Source: Streptomyces sp. Ru72 (GTDB lineage: Bacteria > Actinomycetota > Actinomycetes > Streptomycetales > Streptomycetaceae). From it: a stretch of 64,000 nucleotides of DNA. Positions within the stretch are counted from its first letter, which is position 1, and the number at the start of each line of letters is the position of its first letter. The position numbers and the translations under genes are program-made. Location of the stretch: NCBI RefSeq assembly GCF_002920635.1, contig NZ_PQSR01000002.1, positions 62,001-126,000 on the forward strand, written 5' to 3'. This document shows positions 29,760 to 38,939 of this stretch, in pieces. The notes beneath the pieces were generated by a model, which was not told the origin of the DNA, did not search any database, and was given only the letters and a program-made list of their open reading frames with translations.

Positions 29760-30196
29760 TGCTTCCCCCCTCTTCCCCCGGTACATCCAGTTGTTCCCCC
29801 GTGTGTGGCACCCGCTGCCGGTCCCCGTTGTGGCTACCCACGCCGAACGCGCCCGGCCGGGCCTTCCGTCTCCGGAGCGGGGCGCACGGAGGCAGTCGGA
29901 CGGGAGCGAGCGCCGTCGCACGCCCCCGTGGGTCTCCGGACCAGTGCCCACCGCCTGTTCGCAGAGCCGAACAGAACGCCCGGTTCGCCGCGCGGGACGC
30001 CCCGGACCGTCCCGATTGGACACGTTAGCGGCCATGTGCGAACGGTTCGCGGTCCATGCGCGAACTTGTCAACACATCGACACAACGGGGACACAGCGGC
30101 GACCTCAGCGGACACCGAGGACTCAGGGACCCAGGAGACCCCGGGGGCCCCGAGGAACCCGAGCAACCCGACGACCCCGGTGGCCTCACCGGAAGG
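29760..30196. other. Intergenic region between the two XRE-type genes
   Basis: These 437 bp contain no convincing gene. They are rich in GTTCG/CGAAC half-sites: TGTTCG-N6-CGAACA near 29956-29973, and a denser cluster at 30038-30065. The segment next to the upstream gene (about 30100-30190) is a run of GACCC/GGCCC-type low-complexity sequence. Confidence 0.55.
30038..30072 (-). promoter_or_regulatory. Overlapping operator-like inverted repeats and a TTGACA element
   Basis: GCGAAC-G-GTTCGC at 30038-30050 overlaps GTTCGCG-N7-CGCGAAC at 30045-30065, so three half-sites are spaced along one face. Immediately beyond, on the minus strand, is TTGACA (30072-30067), a consensus -35. No good -10 was found at 17 bp. 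It could be the control region of the DUF2690 regulator gene about 280 bp downstream. Confidence 0.4.
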
Positions 30197-30865
30197 TCAG
30201 GACCCGAAGGTCACGGCGCCGACGACGGCGACGGCGAGCAACGCCAGCAGCCCGACAACAGCGGTGAGCAGGAGACGGCGGCCGGCGGGCCGCGGCCGGG
30301 GCTCCTCCTCGAGCCGCTCCCACCACGGAATCGTCGGCTCCTCTTCGTACTCCCCCGGGACGGGCGCGGGCGCCGGAGCTCCTGCGGGGGCGGGCGCGGT
30401 GGCCGCACTTCCGACAGGAGCGGGAGCGGTGGGCAGACCTGCCGCCGAAGCGGGAGCGGCCGCCGGAGTCCAGGCCGTGGCGGGCCCGGTGGCCGAACTT
30501 CCCACCGAGGCGGGCGCGGTGGCCGATCCTTCCGCCGGGGCGAGAGCGGCGGCCGGACCTCCCGCCGACGCGGGCGCCGGGGTCGGCTGCCGGGGCCAGG
30601 CGCGCACCGCCAGCTCCCAGCGCACGCCGAAACGTTCAGTCTCCTCCGCCTCGAGACCCGCGACCCGGCACAGCGCCGTGACCGCCTGGCGGGGCGGCGG
30701 CTGCGTGGCGTTGAGGTAGCGCTGCCAGGAGGACTTGCTGTACGCGGTGCGGGCGCCGAGGGCGACGAGGCTCAGCCCGGTGCGGTCCTTCAGGAGCCGC
30801 AGCTGTTCCACGAAGTGCCGTACCTCCGGCGGAAGATCGTCCGGCAGCGGCTGCCAGGCGCCCAT
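30197..30865 (-). CDS. XRE-type HTH protein with Ala/Pro-rich linker and C-terminal transmembrane segment
   Basis: A 222-residue paralogue of the gene at 28545-29759. The HTH regions align closely: LPDDLPPEVRHFVEQLRLL, then RTAYSKSSWQRYLN, and a shared WELAVRAW. The linker (about 95-165) is a degenerate repeat of APASAG/APAPVG units. An acidic Trp-containing stretch (YEEEPTIPWWERLEEEP) precedes a single transmembrane segment near 198-218, and only a few residues follow it, so the DUF2690 sensor domain of the paralogue is missing. ATG 30865 follows GGAGGGGTGAGGG. Confidence 0.78.
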   Translation of the reverse strand: MGAWQPLPDDLPPEVRHFVEQLRLLKDRTGLSLVALGARTAYSKSSWQRYLNATQPPPRQAVTALCRVAGLEAEETERFGVRWELAVRAWPRQPTPAPASAGGPAAALAPAEGSATAPASVGSSATGPATAWTPAAAPASAAGLPTAPAPVGSAATAPAPAGAPAPAPVPGEYEEEPTIPWWERLEEEPRPRPAGRRLLLTAVVGLLALLAVAVVGAVTFGS

Positions 30866-31185
30866 CCCTCACCCCTCCGCGTCATCCGGTCAAAGAGCGT
30901 GTTTCTGTTCGATTGACGACGTCAGGGGCGAGGCCGGTTCCGCCGCGCGGCGCGGAACCGTAGCGGAACGGTCACTTCCGTGCCACAGCGAACTGCCAGG
31001 TGTTGAACATATTCCGGCATGTACATGAAGGTGTTTCCGGCGCCCGGTTCCGAACGGGGGTCGGGACCGGGCGCCTCCCGAGGTGGGACACGGACTGCTC
31101 GTCATGGACCGTTCGCTACGGAACGTTCAGGTACGGCCCGTCCAGTACGGACCGGTCAGGTACGGCCCGGTCAGGTACGGCCCGG
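30866..31185. other. Intergenic region downstream of the DUF3017 gene
   Basis: No gene is evident. It contains most of the 15-bp tandem repeat described separately, and a GCGGAACCG-rich stretch near 30935-30975. Nothing else structured was recognised. Confidence 0.55.
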
Positions 31186-31204
31186 TCAGGTACGGACCGT
31201 GAAG
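31131..31204. repeat. 15-bp tandem repeat (GTACGGCCCGGTCAG) across the DUF3017 stop codon
   Basis: Five near-identical units start at 31131 (14 bp), 31145, 31160, 31175 and 31190; the 31160 and 31175 units are identical. On the minus strand each unit reads through CGTACCTGA, and the DUF3017 stop codon (31186-31188) lies within one unit, so the array repeats the stop codon itself. It is short, GC-rich and has no spacers, so it is not a CRISPR. Confidence 0.85.
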
Positions 31205-31698
31205 TGCAGCGTGTCGTCCAGGAACGGTATCTCCAGCCAAGGGTGAGGCTGCGCCATCATCGCGAGCAGCACGATGGCCAGGCCCAGGACGCCGTACGTG
31301 ATCATGTCCGTGAAGCGGGACCGCACCGCGAGCATGCCCACGTCGGGCAGCGCCCAGCGCATCACGGCGCCGCCCAGCAGTGCGACGCCGATCAGGATCG
31401 TGCCGAAGCGGAACGCGTCCAGCGCGGTCAGCAGCAGCCCCAGACCGACGAAGGCCAGCACGGCGAGGATCGGCCACTGCCGGGCGGGCGCGGGAGCGTC
31501 ACGGGGCGCGGCCCGGCCCCCGCCCTCGGGCCGCGCGGTGTCCCGGGTGATCCGCGGGAACCGCCGGGTGGCGCGCCGGGGCACACCGTCCGCGTCGGGG
31601 GCGCTGACCGCGTCCGTCACCACCGGCTCGGCGTCGGCTTCCCGCTCCTGTGCGGCCCCCTTCTCGGGGTCGCCCGCGGGCCTGGCCTCAGCCGACAC
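31186..31698 (-). CDS. DUF3017 membrane protein
   Basis: A 170-residue protein. The first ~70 residues are charged and disordered; then come three transmembrane segments: [38 protein letters not shown] and [19 protein letters not shown], ending in [14 protein letters not shown]3017 genes follow folD in many actinomycetes; the function is unknown. The GTG start lies inside the end of folD (11-bp overlap), so the two are one transcript. The stop codon falls inside a 15-bp tandem repeat. Confidence 0.85.
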   Translation of the reverse strand: MSAEARPAGDPEKGAAQEREADAEPVVTDAVSAPDADGVPRRATRRFPRITRDTARPEGGGRAAPRDAPAPARQWPILAVLAFVGLGLLLTALDAFRFGTILIGVALLGGAVMRWALPDVGMLAVRSRFTDMITYGVLGLAIVLLAMMAQPHPWLEIPFLDDTLHFTVRT

Positions 31699-32542
31699 TG
31701 CGCTCCGCCGCCTCGACCACGTTGACGAGGAGCTGGGCGCGGGTCATCGGGCCGACACCGCCCGGGTTCGGGGAGATCCAGCCGGCCACCTCGGCCACGT
31801 CCGGGTGGACGTCGCCGACGATCTTCCCCTCGGCGTTGCGCGAGACACCGACGTCGAGGACGGCGGCGCCCGGCTTCACGTCCTCGGCCCTGACCAGGTG
31901 GGCTGAGCCGGCCGCGGCGATGACGATGTCGGCGCGCTTGAGGTGGGCCGAGAGGTCGCGGGTGCCGGTGTGACACTGGGTGACCGTGGCGTTCTCGCTG
32001 CGCCGCGTCAGCAGCAGCGGCATCGGGCGCCCGATGGTCACGCCCCGGCCGACGACCACGACCTCGGCGCCCTTGATCTCGACGCCGTAGCGGCGCAGCA
32101 GGGTGAGGATGCCGTTGGGGGTACAGGGCAGCGGGGCCGGCTCGTTCAGGACGAGACGGCCGAGGTTCATCGGGTGCAGGCCGTCCGCGTCCTTGGCCGG
32201 GTCCATCAGCTCCAGGATCCGGTTCTCGTCGATACCCCTGGGCAGCGGCAGCTGCACGATGTAGCCGGTGCAGGCCGGGTCCTCGTTGAGCTCGCGGACG
32301 ACCGCCTCGATCTCCTCCTGGGTGGCCGTCGCGGGCAGCTCGCGCTGGATCGACGCGATGCCGACCTCGGCGCAGTCGCGGTGCTTGCCCGCGACGTACT
32401 TGCGGCTGCCGGGGTCGTCCCCGACGAGGATCGTGCCGAGGCCGGGCGTGACGCCCTTCTCCTTCAGCGCCGCCACGCGGGCGGTCAGATCGGACTTGAT
32501 CGCGGCTGCGGTGGCCTTGCCATCGAGAATCTGGGCGGTCAT
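31688..32542 (-). CDS. folD: Bifunctional methylene-THF dehydrogenase/methenyl-THF cyclohydrolase
   Basis: A 284-residue FolD that interconverts 5,10-methylene-THF and 10-formyl-THF, feeding purine synthesis (PurN and PurH are encoded nearby). The catalytic region SRKYVAGKH carries Tyr49 and Lys53; other family blocks are [35 protein letters not shown] and [12 protein letters not shown] 32542 fits the family length of about 285. No ZTP riboswitch was found upstream, in contrast to glyA. DUF3017 follows with an 11-bp overlap. Confidence 0.95.
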   Translation of the reverse strand: MTAQILDGKATAAAIKSDLTARVAALKEKGVTPGLGTILVGDDPGSRKYVAGKHRDCAEVGIASIQRELPATATQEEIEAVVRELNEDPACTGYIVQLPLPRGIDENRILELMDPAKDADGLHPMNLGRLVLNEPAPLPCTPNGILTLLRRYGVEIKGAEVVVVGRGVTIGRPMPLLLTRRSENATVTQCHTGTRDLSAHLKRADIVIAAAGSAHLVRAEDVKPGAAVLDVGVSRNAEGKIVGDVHPDVAEVAGWISPNPGGVGPMTRAQLLVNVVEAAERSVG

Positions 32543-32811
32543 GGTCCCATCCTCGCGGATGACCCGGCCCCGGTTCCAATCCGGGTGGCAACCGGTTCGC
32601 AGGGTCGTCGGCGGGCGTGCCCGGACCGGGAGGATCGCGCACATTGCGACTGCACAACACATGTTTCCGCCGACTGGACAAATTGTCGCCGCTGCTAGAA
32701 CGATGAACGGCGCAGTTCTGCGGTTCGTGTTCGGGGGGCAACCGCTCGGTTCGTGACGTTCCTCCGCGCAATCCGCACCGTCCCCGAATGCGTCAACGGA
32801 GGAAACCGGCC

Positions 32812-33498
32812 ATGAGTTTCGGCTCGCCCAACAACCCCTACGGACAGCCGCAGAACCCCCAGGAGGGGTACGGCTACCCCCAGCAGGGCCAGCAGTACCC
32901 CCAGCAGGGTCAGCAGCCCGGCTACGGCTACCCGCAGGCGCCGGGCGTGCCGCCGCAGGGGGGCTACGGATACCCGCAGCAGCCGGGCTACGCGGGCGGC
33001 GGCGCCCCCGCTCCCCGGGTCGCGTCGATGGGCCGCCGGTTCGGCGCCCGCCTGATCGACGGCGTCGTCTTCGGCGTCATCTACATCATCCTCGCCGTCG
33101 CGGGCGCAGCCGGTGCCGTCGGCGCGGCCAAGGACTGCGACCCGAACGCCGCCGACTACAGCACCTGCATCAACAACGCGAGCTCGGACTTCGTCGGCAA
33201 GTTCACCGCCGTGATCGGCATCCTCGCGATCATCGGACTGCTCTACGAGTGGCTGATGGTCGGCCTGGTGGGCCGCACCCTGGGCAAGATGGCCCTCGGC
33301 CTGCACGTGGTGAACGCCGAGACGGGCCAGAAGCCGGGGCTGGGCAAGTCCTTCATCCGCTGGATCATCCCGATGGTCGGCTCCATCGCCTGCGGCATCG
33401 GCCAGCTCCTGGTCTACCTGTCCCCGTTCTGGGACAAGTCCGGCCGCCAGCAGGGCTGGCACGACAAGGCCGCGGGCACGATGGTCGTCCAGAACTGA
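32812..33498 (+). CDS. RDD-family membrane protein with Pro/Gln/Gly/Tyr-rich N-terminus
   Basis: A 228-residue protein. Residues 1-65 are a low-complexity [14 protein letters not shown] tail, like that of the TM2 protein at the left end of the window. The RDD domain begins with [19 protein letters not shown] (Arg-Asp signature) and has three or four transmembrane segments, including [22 protein letters not shown] and [22 protein letters not shown]. It contains a small loop with two cysteines ([17 protein letters not shown]). GGAGG lies 8 nt before ATG 32812. A strong terminator follows. RDD proteins are implicated in ion transport, but the role here is unknown. Confidence 0.88.
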   Translation: MSFGSPNNPYGQPQNPQEGYGYPQQGQQYPQQGQQPGYGYPQAPGVPPQGGYGYPQQPGYAGGGAPAPRVASMGRRFGARLIDGVVFGVIYIILAVAGAAGAVGAAKDCDPNAADYSTCINNASSDFVGKFTAVIGILAIIGLLYEWLMVGLVGRTLGKMALGLHVVNAETGQKPGLGKSFIRWIIPMVGSIACGIGQLLVYLSPFWDKSGRQQGWHDKAAGTMVVQN

Positions 33499-33520
33499 CC
33501 TGACCGCAGGCATCACACCA

Positions 33521-33560
33521 AGGGCCGTGCCTCGCCCCGGACAGGGGGAGGGACGGCCCT
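33521..33560 (+). terminator. Rho-independent-type terminator after the RDD gene
   Basis: AGGGCCGT-GC-CTC-CCCC pairs with GGGG-GAG-GG-ACGGCCCT (33521-33538 with 33543-33560) around a short loop and is followed by TTTG. It lies between the RDD gene and convergent purH and can act in both directions. Confidence 0.8.
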
Positions 33561-33655
33561 TTGCGTGTTCGTGTGCAGCCCGCGTCAGCGGGTGAAGTGC
33601 CGCGGCGGGGCCCGGCGTTCGCCCGATGGCTCCCGCCGGCCCCGCACCGCCGGTG

Positions 33656-35218
33656 TCAGTGGAAGAAGTGGCGCGTGCCCGTGAAGTACATCGTCACGCC
33701 CGCCTTCTGAGCGGCCTCGACCACCTGCTCGTCGCGGATCGAACCGCCGGGCTGCACGATCGCCTTGACGCCCGCGGCGATCAGGATCTCCGGGCCGTCG
33801 GGGAACGGGAAGAAGGCGTCCGAGGCGGCGTACGAGCCGCGCGCCCGCTCCTCGCCCGCCCGCTCGACGGCGAGCTTGCAGGAGTCCACCCGGTTGACCT
33901 GGCCCATGCCCACGCCGACGGAGGCGCCGTCCTTGGCGAGCAGGATGGCGTTGGACTTGACGGCACGACAGGCCTTCCAGGCGAAGGCGAGCTCCTTCAG
34001 CTCCTCCGCGCTCAGCGCCTCACCCGAGGCCAGGGTCCAGTTGGCGGGGTCGTCGCCGTCGGCCTGGAGGCGGTCGGTGACCTGGAGCAGCGCACCGCCG
34101 TCGATCTGCTTGATCTCGGCGGGGTTCTCGGGAGCGTTCGGAGCCCTCAGGACCCGGATGTTCTTCTTCTTGGCGAGCGCCTCGAGCGCGCCCTCCTCGT
34201 AGTCGGGCGCGACGATGACCTCGGTGAAGATGTCGGCGACCTGCTCCGCCATCTCCCGGCTCACCGGACGGTTCACGGCGATGACACCGCCGTACGCCGA
34301 GACCGGGTCGCAGGCGTGCGCCTTGCGGTGCGCCTCGGCGACGTCCGCGCCGATCGCGATGCCGCACGGGTTGGCGTGCTTGATGATGGCGACGCACGGC
34401 TCGGCGTGGTCGTACGCGGCACGGCGCGCGGCGTCCGTGTCCGTGTAGTTGTTGTACGACATCTCCTTGCCGTGCAGCTGCTCGGCCTCGGCCAGGCCAC
34501 CGGTGCCGTCCACGTACAGGGCGGCGGGCTGGTGCGGGTTCTCGCCGTAGCGCAGGGTGTTGCGGCGCTCGTAGGTGGCGCCGACGAAGTCGGGGAAGAC
34601 CGAGTCGTCGACGGGCGCATAGGAGGACGCGAACCAGGAGGCGACAGCGACGTCGTAGGCGGCGGTGTGCTGGAAGGCTTCGGCGGCGAGCCGCTTGCGG
34701 GCGGTGAGGTCGAAGCCGCCGTCGCGGACGGCGGCGAGGACGTCGGCGTACCGGTCGGGGCTGGTCACCACGGCCACCGACGGGTGGTTCTTGGCGGCGG
34801 CGCGGACCATGGAGGGGCCGCCGATGTCGATCTGCTCGACGCACTCGTCGGGGGACGCCCCGGAGGCGACGGTCTCGCGGAACGGGTAGAGGTTGACGAC
34901 GACGAGGTCGAACGGCTCGACGCCCAGCTCGGCGAGCTGCTGCCGGTGGGTCTCGAGGCGCAGGTCGGCGAGGATGCCCGCGTGCACCTTGGGGTGCAGG
35001 GTCTTGACCCGGCCGTCCAGGCACTCGGGGAAGCCGGTCAGCTCCTCGACCTTGGTGACGGGGACGCCGGCGGCGGCGATACGGCCGGCGGTGGAACCGG
35101 TCGAGACGAGCTCCACGCCCGCCTCGTGCAGGCCACGGGCGAGCTCCTCCAGCCCGGTCTTGTCGTAGACGCTGACGAGCGCGCGCCGGATGGGCCGCTT
35201 GGTGCTCTCGGCGGTCAC
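33656..35218 (-). CDS. purH: Bifunctional AICAR transformylase/IMP cyclohydrolase
   Basis: A 520-residue enzyme for the last two steps of IMP synthesis. The N-terminal MGS-like domain (IMP cyclohydrolase) spans about 10-150: [36 protein letters not shown] and [13 protein letters not shown]. The C-terminal domain is the 10-formyl-THF-dependent AICAR transformylase, with [24 protein letters not shown] and [24 protein letters not shown], ending RHFFH as in other PurH proteins. The GTG start overlaps the stop of purN (GTGA), so both are translated from one mRNA. Its substrate ZMP is the ligand class sensed by the glyA riboswitch. Confidence 0.96.
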   Translation of the reverse strand: MTAESTKRPIRRALVSVYDKTGLEELARGLHEAGVELVSTGSTAGRIAAAGVPVTKVEELTGFPECLDGRVKTLHPKVHAGILADLRLETHRQQLAELGVEPFDLVVVNLYPFRETVASGASPDECVEQIDIGGPSMVRAAAKNHPSVAVVTSPDRYADVLAAVRDGGFDLTARKRLAAEAFQHTAAYDVAVASWFASSYAPVDDSVFPDFVGATYERRNTLRYGENPHQPAALYVDGTGGLAEAEQLHGKEMSYNNYTDTDAARRAAYDHAEPCVAIIKHANPCGIAIGADVAEAHRKAHACDPVSAYGGVIAVNRPVSREMAEQVADIFTEVIVAPDYEEGALEALAKKKNIRVLRAPNAPENPAEIKQIDGGALLQVTDRLQADGDDPANWTLASGEALSAEELKELAFAWKACRAVKSNAILLAKDGASVGVGMGQVNRVDSCKLAVERAGEERARGSYAASDAFFPFPDGPEILIAAGVKAIVQPGGSIRDEQVVEAAQKAGVTMYFTGTRHFFH

Positions 35219-35865
35219 TGGATAACTACCTTTCGTCCCTCAATGCGATAGCCGTTGCGGGCGATCCGCCCCACGACCTCGACGAGCAGTCTTCGCTCGA
35301 CTTCCTTGATGCGCTCGTGCAGAGCGCTCTCGTCGTCCTCGTCCCGGACCTCCACCACGCCCTGCGCGATGATCGGCCCGGTGTCGACGCCGTCGTCGAC
35401 GAAGTGGACGGTGCAACCGGTGACCTTGGCGCCGTACGCGAGCGCGTCCCGCACACCGTGGGCTCCGGGAAAGCTGGGCAGGAGAGCGGGGTGGGTGTTG
35501 ACGAACCGCCCGCCGAACCGGGCGAGGAACTCCTTGCCCACGATCTTCATGAACCCGGCGGAGACGACGAGGTCGGGTTCGTAGGAGGCGACGGCCTCGG
35601 TGAGGGCCACGTCCCACGCGTCCCGGCTCTCGTAGTCCTTCACCCGGCACACGAAGGCGGGCAGTCCGGCGCGCTCGGCGCGGGCGAGGCCCTCGATCCC
35701 GTCGCGGTCGGCGCCGACGGCCACGACCTGTGCCCCGTAGGCGGCGGGGCCGGCCTCGGCGATGGCGTCGAGAAGCGCCTGCAGGTTGGTGCCGGAACCG
35801 GAGACCAGGACGACCAGGCGCTTGGCCGTCGACTCGGTGACGGTCTCGGCCACGGACTCGGGCAC
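35215..35865 (-). CDS. purN: Phosphoribosylglycinamide formyltransferase
   Basis: A 216-residue GAR transformylase using 10-formyl-THF. The phosphate loop is [13 protein letters not shown], and the catalytic region is [20 protein letters not shown] with [16 protein letters not shown] 35865 ([12 protein letters not shown]) is the likely start, with AGAAAGGG upstream; the frame extends further upstream without support. First gene of the purN-purH operon, with a recognisable promoter about 90 bp upstream. The N-terminal ~15 residues before [11 protein letters not shown] are an acidic extension. Confidence 0.93.
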   Translation of the reverse strand: MPESVAETVTESTAKRLVVLVSGSGTNLQALLDAIAEAGPAAYGAQVVAVGADRDGIEGLARAERAGLPAFVCRVKDYESRDAWDVALTEAVASYEPDLVVSAGFMKIVGKEFLARFGGRFVNTHPALLPSFPGAHGVRDALAYGAKVTGCTVHFVDDGVDTGPIIAQGVVEVRDEDDESALHERIKEVERRLLVEVVGRIARNGYRIEGRKVVIQ

Positions 35866-36227
35866 GGCGGGGCCCTTTCTCGGGGAAGTGTGCGTGCGGT
35901 CGCTCGGAGAGCGTTTGTGCGGTCGTACGAATGCTTCGCGCCCCGGGATACGGGGAAGTCTACGAAGCGGCCGACCGTCAGCAACGATACCGGCACACCG
36001 GCAGGCCCCCGGGCGACGGGGGCGGGGCTGGAAGGTAGCGTCTGGGGAGGAGCCACCCGCAGACGCGGCCCGGACAGCGGTCACAGGCGGGGAACGCCGC
36101 ACCTGTGCGGGACGTTGACCGGGTGAGGGGGACGCCCGCGGCCCGCCTGCGCGGGGCGCACCCGCCTCACGGCGAGCTCCGTGGACGAACCGCCCGCCCG
36201 TACGACCAAGGGGAAGACGCACACCTG
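35866..36227. other. Divergent intergenic region between purN and the 36228 gene
   Basis: This 362-bp region holds the purN promoter (35957-35984) and presumably the promoter of the divergent membrane protein gene; a TAGCGT hexamer near 36036 is a weak candidate for the latter. No riboswitch consensus and no small gene were recognised. Confidence 0.5.
35957..35984 (-). promoter_or_regulatory. Putative purN-purH promoter
   Basis: On the minus strand, TTGCTG (35984-35979) and TAGACT (35962-35957) are separated by 16 bp, close to the HrdB consensus. The start codon lies about 90 nt downstream, leaving a moderately long untranslated leader. Confidence 0.5.
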
Positions 36228-37022
36228 ATGCCGGACCGCAGTCTCCGACTCCCTCCGCTGCTGCTGCGCGAGCGGCACCCTTCGCATGTGCCGCCGCAGG
36301 AGAGCGACGGGGCACCGTCCGCGGGCGGCGGTTCGGTCGGGGACGGCCAAAGGCCCGAGAAGGCACCGGCGGACGACAATCCGTTCGCGCCACCGCCGGA
36401 GGGGGCACCGGACCGCCCCTGGCGGCCGCGCCTCCCCGACCAGGGGCAGGACGGCTCCGGCGAAGGCGAGCGTTCGCCCTGGGGCAGCCAGTGGAGCGAC
36501 CGGCAGCCGGGCCCCGCGACGGGCGGCCGCTTCGGCGAGCGCCCGGGCAGTCCGGGCGGCCCCGGCGGACAGGGCGGACAGGGCGGCCCTGACGGCCCGG
36601 GCTCCGGCGGCCCCGGTGCGGGACTGCGCTGGGACCCCACGGACCCTGCCCAGCGCCGCGCGCGGTACGCACTGCTGGGCGGTATGTGGGCGTTCTTCTT
36701 CGCCCTCTTCAGCTGGCAGTACGTGGCGCTGCTGCTGGGCGCGCTGTCGCTGTACTGGGGCGTGAGCGCCCTGCGCTCCAGGCCCCGCACGCCCGCCCCG
36801 GAGAACCCCACGCCTCCGGCCCGCCCCCAGACCACGGCGGCGATCAGCGGTCTGGTCACGGCGTCCGTGGCGCTGGCGCTGGTGGCCACCACGTTCGCGG
36901 CCCAGCTGGTCTACCGGGACTACTACACGTGCGTCAACGACGCCTTGACCACGGCGTCGAAGCAGTCCTGCAACGACCTTCTGCCGAAGGACCTGCGGGG
37001 CGTTCTGGGGACGAACGGCTGA
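36228..37022 (+). CDS. Membrane protein of unknown function with long disordered N-terminus
   Basis: A 264-residue protein. Residues 1-140 are Pro/Gly/Asp/Arg-rich and disordered ([20 protein letters not shown] repeats). Two transmembrane segments follow: [36 protein letters not shown] and [24 protein letters not shown]. The short C-terminal part contains two cysteines ([20 protein letters not shown]). Actinomycete relatives are annotated only as integral membrane proteins. ATG 36228 begins a plausible domain but its AGGGGAAG site is rather far upstream (about 13 nt). Lies between divergent purN and convergent DUF6350. Confidence 0.7.
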   Translation: MPDRSLRLPPLLLRERHPSHVPPQESDGAPSAGGGSVGDGQRPEKAPADDNPFAPPPEGAPDRPWRPRLPDQGQDGSGEGERSPWGSQWSDRQPGPATGGRFGERPGSPGGPGGQGGQGGPDGPGSGGPGAGLRWDPTDPAQRRARYALLGGMWAFFFALFSWQYVALLLGALSLYWGVSALRSRPRTPAPENPTPPARPQTTAAISGLVTASVALALVATTFAAQLVYRDYYTCVNDALTTASKQSCNDLLPKDLRGVLGTNG

Positions 37023-37054
37023 CCTTTCCGGTCGTATCCCCAGGCCCGGTGGGC

Positions 37055-37110
37055 GGAATCCTCTCCGGACGGAATCCTCTCCGGCTCGGTGGGCGGAGAT
37101 CCCCTCCGGC
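37055..37110. repeat. Short direct repeats GGAATCCTCTCCGG
   Basis: GGAATCCTCTCCGG occurs at 37055-37068 and 37071-37084, and a diverged copy (GGAGATCCCCTCCGG) at 37096-37110. The array lies between two convergent genes and has no obvious function. Confidence 0.6.
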
Positions 37111-37154
37111 CCGGTGAGTGCAATCGCCTCCCCTCCCGTGGACGGACCGCGCCG

Positions 37155-38831
37155 TCACGACTCTTCCGGTGGGGTGGGCGTCGGGTTGGGCTCGGACGGG
37201 CCGGACAGGCTGGACGGCCCGGACAGGCTGGACGAGCCGGACAGGCTGGAAGGACTGTCCGGCACAAACGGATCCGCGTCCGCCGCCAGCACCTCGTACG
37301 GGAACAGGTCCGGGTCCTCCCAGGCCCCGTCCGCCCGCGCCCCCACCGATTCCGACGCCACCGGCGCCGGCACGGGAGTCACTGCCGAGGCGACCGGAAC
37401 CTCGATCCGCAGCTCATCCACCTCCCGGACCTCCGTCCCCGGGACCTCACCCCGCCGGACCTCCGTCCCCGGGGCCCCGCCCCGCCGCTTCTCAGCTCCC
37501 CGGAGAGTCCACCACCGCACGACCACCGCGACCGGCACCCCCACCCCCGCGATCCATCCGGCGGCGGCACCCGCCACCTGCCACCCCACCGGTCCGAACC
37601 GCGCCAGCGCCGCGACGCCGAGCGGCCCCCCGGACACCTCCGCGAGCCATCCGAGCAGCAGGCCGCACATCACCGCCGCACCCACGACACCCGTCACCGT
37701 GCGCCCGACGGACCAGACCGCACTCCGCCCCCGCTCGGCGCGAGCGCTCCGCGCCATGAACCACCCCGCCACCGCCCCCGCCACGATCGGCACCACCCCC
37801 ACCGCCCAGCGCAGCAGCCCGTTCCCGCCTCCGCTCCCGGGCACAGCCGCCAGCAGCGGAAACGGCGGCATCAGCGACGGCGCCGTCGCCGGCGACCACG
37901 GCCCCATGCCATGCCCCGCCCCCAGCAGGAATCCGGGACCCAGCGCGTACGCCGCCGCCCACACCGCGGCGTTCGGCACCAGGGCGGCCGCCAGCAGCAG
38001 CACCGCTCCCCGTCCCGCCCATCCCTGCGTGACCTGGAGGAACGACTCCCGCACCACCTCGCCGTGCCACACCAGCGACAGCCCCACGAGCAGCGCGCCC
38101 CCGCCGACCAGCACGGCCGTCCCGGCGAGGGCCGCCCGTCCCGCGCTCGAGAGCAAGCCCTGGTCGTCACGGTTCAGCACGCGCAGCACCCGCAGCGCCC
38201 CGGACGGCCCCTCGCACGCCCTCCACACCCCCACCCCCGCCGACACCACCGTCACCAGCGGCAGGCAGACGAGGGTCCACACCCACGACGGCCGCAGCGC
38301 TCCCGCCGAGGCGTACAGAGCCGCCACCAGCCCCACCCCGATGTAGCCTGCCGCCACTCCGCACCATGCCGACCCGACGGCAACGGGCTGCGATCCTTCC
38401 GCGCCCCGCGTGCCCCGCGTGCCCACCGGGCGGCCCTCGATGCCCTTCATGGTCTCCGGGCCCTCCGTGGCATCATCACCGTCCATCGCCTCCCGCATCG
38501 CCCGGTACAGCAGCCACACCGGCAGCACGGCCGGCAGCATCGGCGTGACACCGACGGGCGCCGGCACTCCGGACAGCGTCTCGGTGCGGAAGAGCACCAC
38601 GCCGTGCGCCAGCAGCCACAACCCGGCGGCCACCCTCAGGGCCCCATCGGGCCCGTCGTCCGGGTACGGCGCACTGATCCACAGCACGATCGCGAGCAGG
38701 GCGAACGCACCGAGCCCCGCCACCGCGGCAAGGGCTCCACTGAGCAGGCCCGCACCCAGCCCGGGCCACCTATCGCATGACCGGGCGAGCAGGGACGGCA
38801 ACGGAATGCGGCGGTCGGTCCATTGAGTCAC
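37155..38831 (-). CDS. DUF6350 (PerM-like) polytopic membrane protein
   Basis: A 558-residue protein with about nine or ten transmembrane segments (for example [51 protein letters not shown] and [20 protein letters not shown]). This matches the actinomycete DUF6350 family, whose mycobacterial member PerM stabilises the divisome. The cytoplasmic C-terminus is acidic and contains repeats: two PGTEVR units near 465-480 and an SSLSGP array encoded by three 18-bp units. GTG 38831 has GGGAG nine bases upstream. Function here is inferred from the family only. Confidence 0.8.
   Translation of the reverse strand: MTQWTDRRIPLPSLLARSCDRWPGLGAGLLSGALAAVAGLGAFALLAIVLWISAPYPDDGPDGALRVAAGLWLLAHGVVLFRTETLSGVPAPVGVTPMLPAVLPVWLLYRAMREAMDGDDATEGPETMKGIEGRPVGTRGTRGAEGSQPVAVGSAWCGVAAGYIGVGLVAALYASAGALRPSWVWTLVCLPLVTVVSAGVGVWRACEGPSGALRVLRVLNRDDQGLLSSAGRAALAGTAVLVGGGALLVGLSLVWHGEVVRESFLQVTQGWAGRGAVLLLAAALVPNAAVWAAAYALGPGFLLGAGHGMGPWSPATAPSLMPPFPLLAAVPGSGGGNGLLRWAVGVVPIVAGAVAGWFMARSARAERGRSAVWSVGRTVTGVVGAAVMCGLLLGWLAEVSGGPLGVAALARFGPVGWQVAGAAAGWIAGVGVPVAVVVRWWTLRGAEKRRGGAPGTEVRRGEVPGTEVREVDELRIEVPVASAVTPVPAPVASESVGARADGAWEDPDLFPYEVLAADADPFVPDSPSSLSGSSSLSGPSSLSGPSEPNPTPTPPEES
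37195..37248. repeat. 18-bp tandem repeat in the 3' end of the DUF6350 gene
   Basis: Three units with the core GCCGGACAGGCTG start at 37195, 37213 and 37231, with a degraded fourth. They encode the SSLSGP repeats of the protein tail. Confidence 0.8.
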
Positions 38832-38906
38832 GCCGCCATGCTCCCAACGACACGCGCTTTCCCGGCGTAACGCATGAAACATGGATGTGTCGCTAAAAAT
38901 ACTTTT

Positions 38907-38939
38907 ATGTACTTTTCGGTACGGCGGGCCGCCGGATGA
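38907..38939 (+). CDS. Possible 10-codon leader peptide of the sigma factor gene
   Basis: A short frame ATG-TAC-TTT-TCG-GTA-CGG-CGG-GCC-GCC-GGA-TGA encodes [10 protein letters not shown]. Its stop overlaps the sigma factor ATG as ATGA, and TAAAAA (38894-38899) lies 7 nt before its ATG, like the [16 protein letters not shown] elsewhere in this window. The sigma gene itself has no good ribosome site, which would be explained by translational coupling. The evidence is positional only. Confidence 0.35.
   Translation: MYFSVRRAAG

Noticed and set aside
31131..31204. CRISPR-like repeat array
   Set aside because: Units are 15 bp, contiguous and without spacers; it is a minisatellite.
32543..32811. 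Possible ZTP riboswitch upstream of folD
   Set aside because: The CGTGACTGGCG and GCCTGGGC blocks are absent on the minus strand; the same is true upstream of purN.
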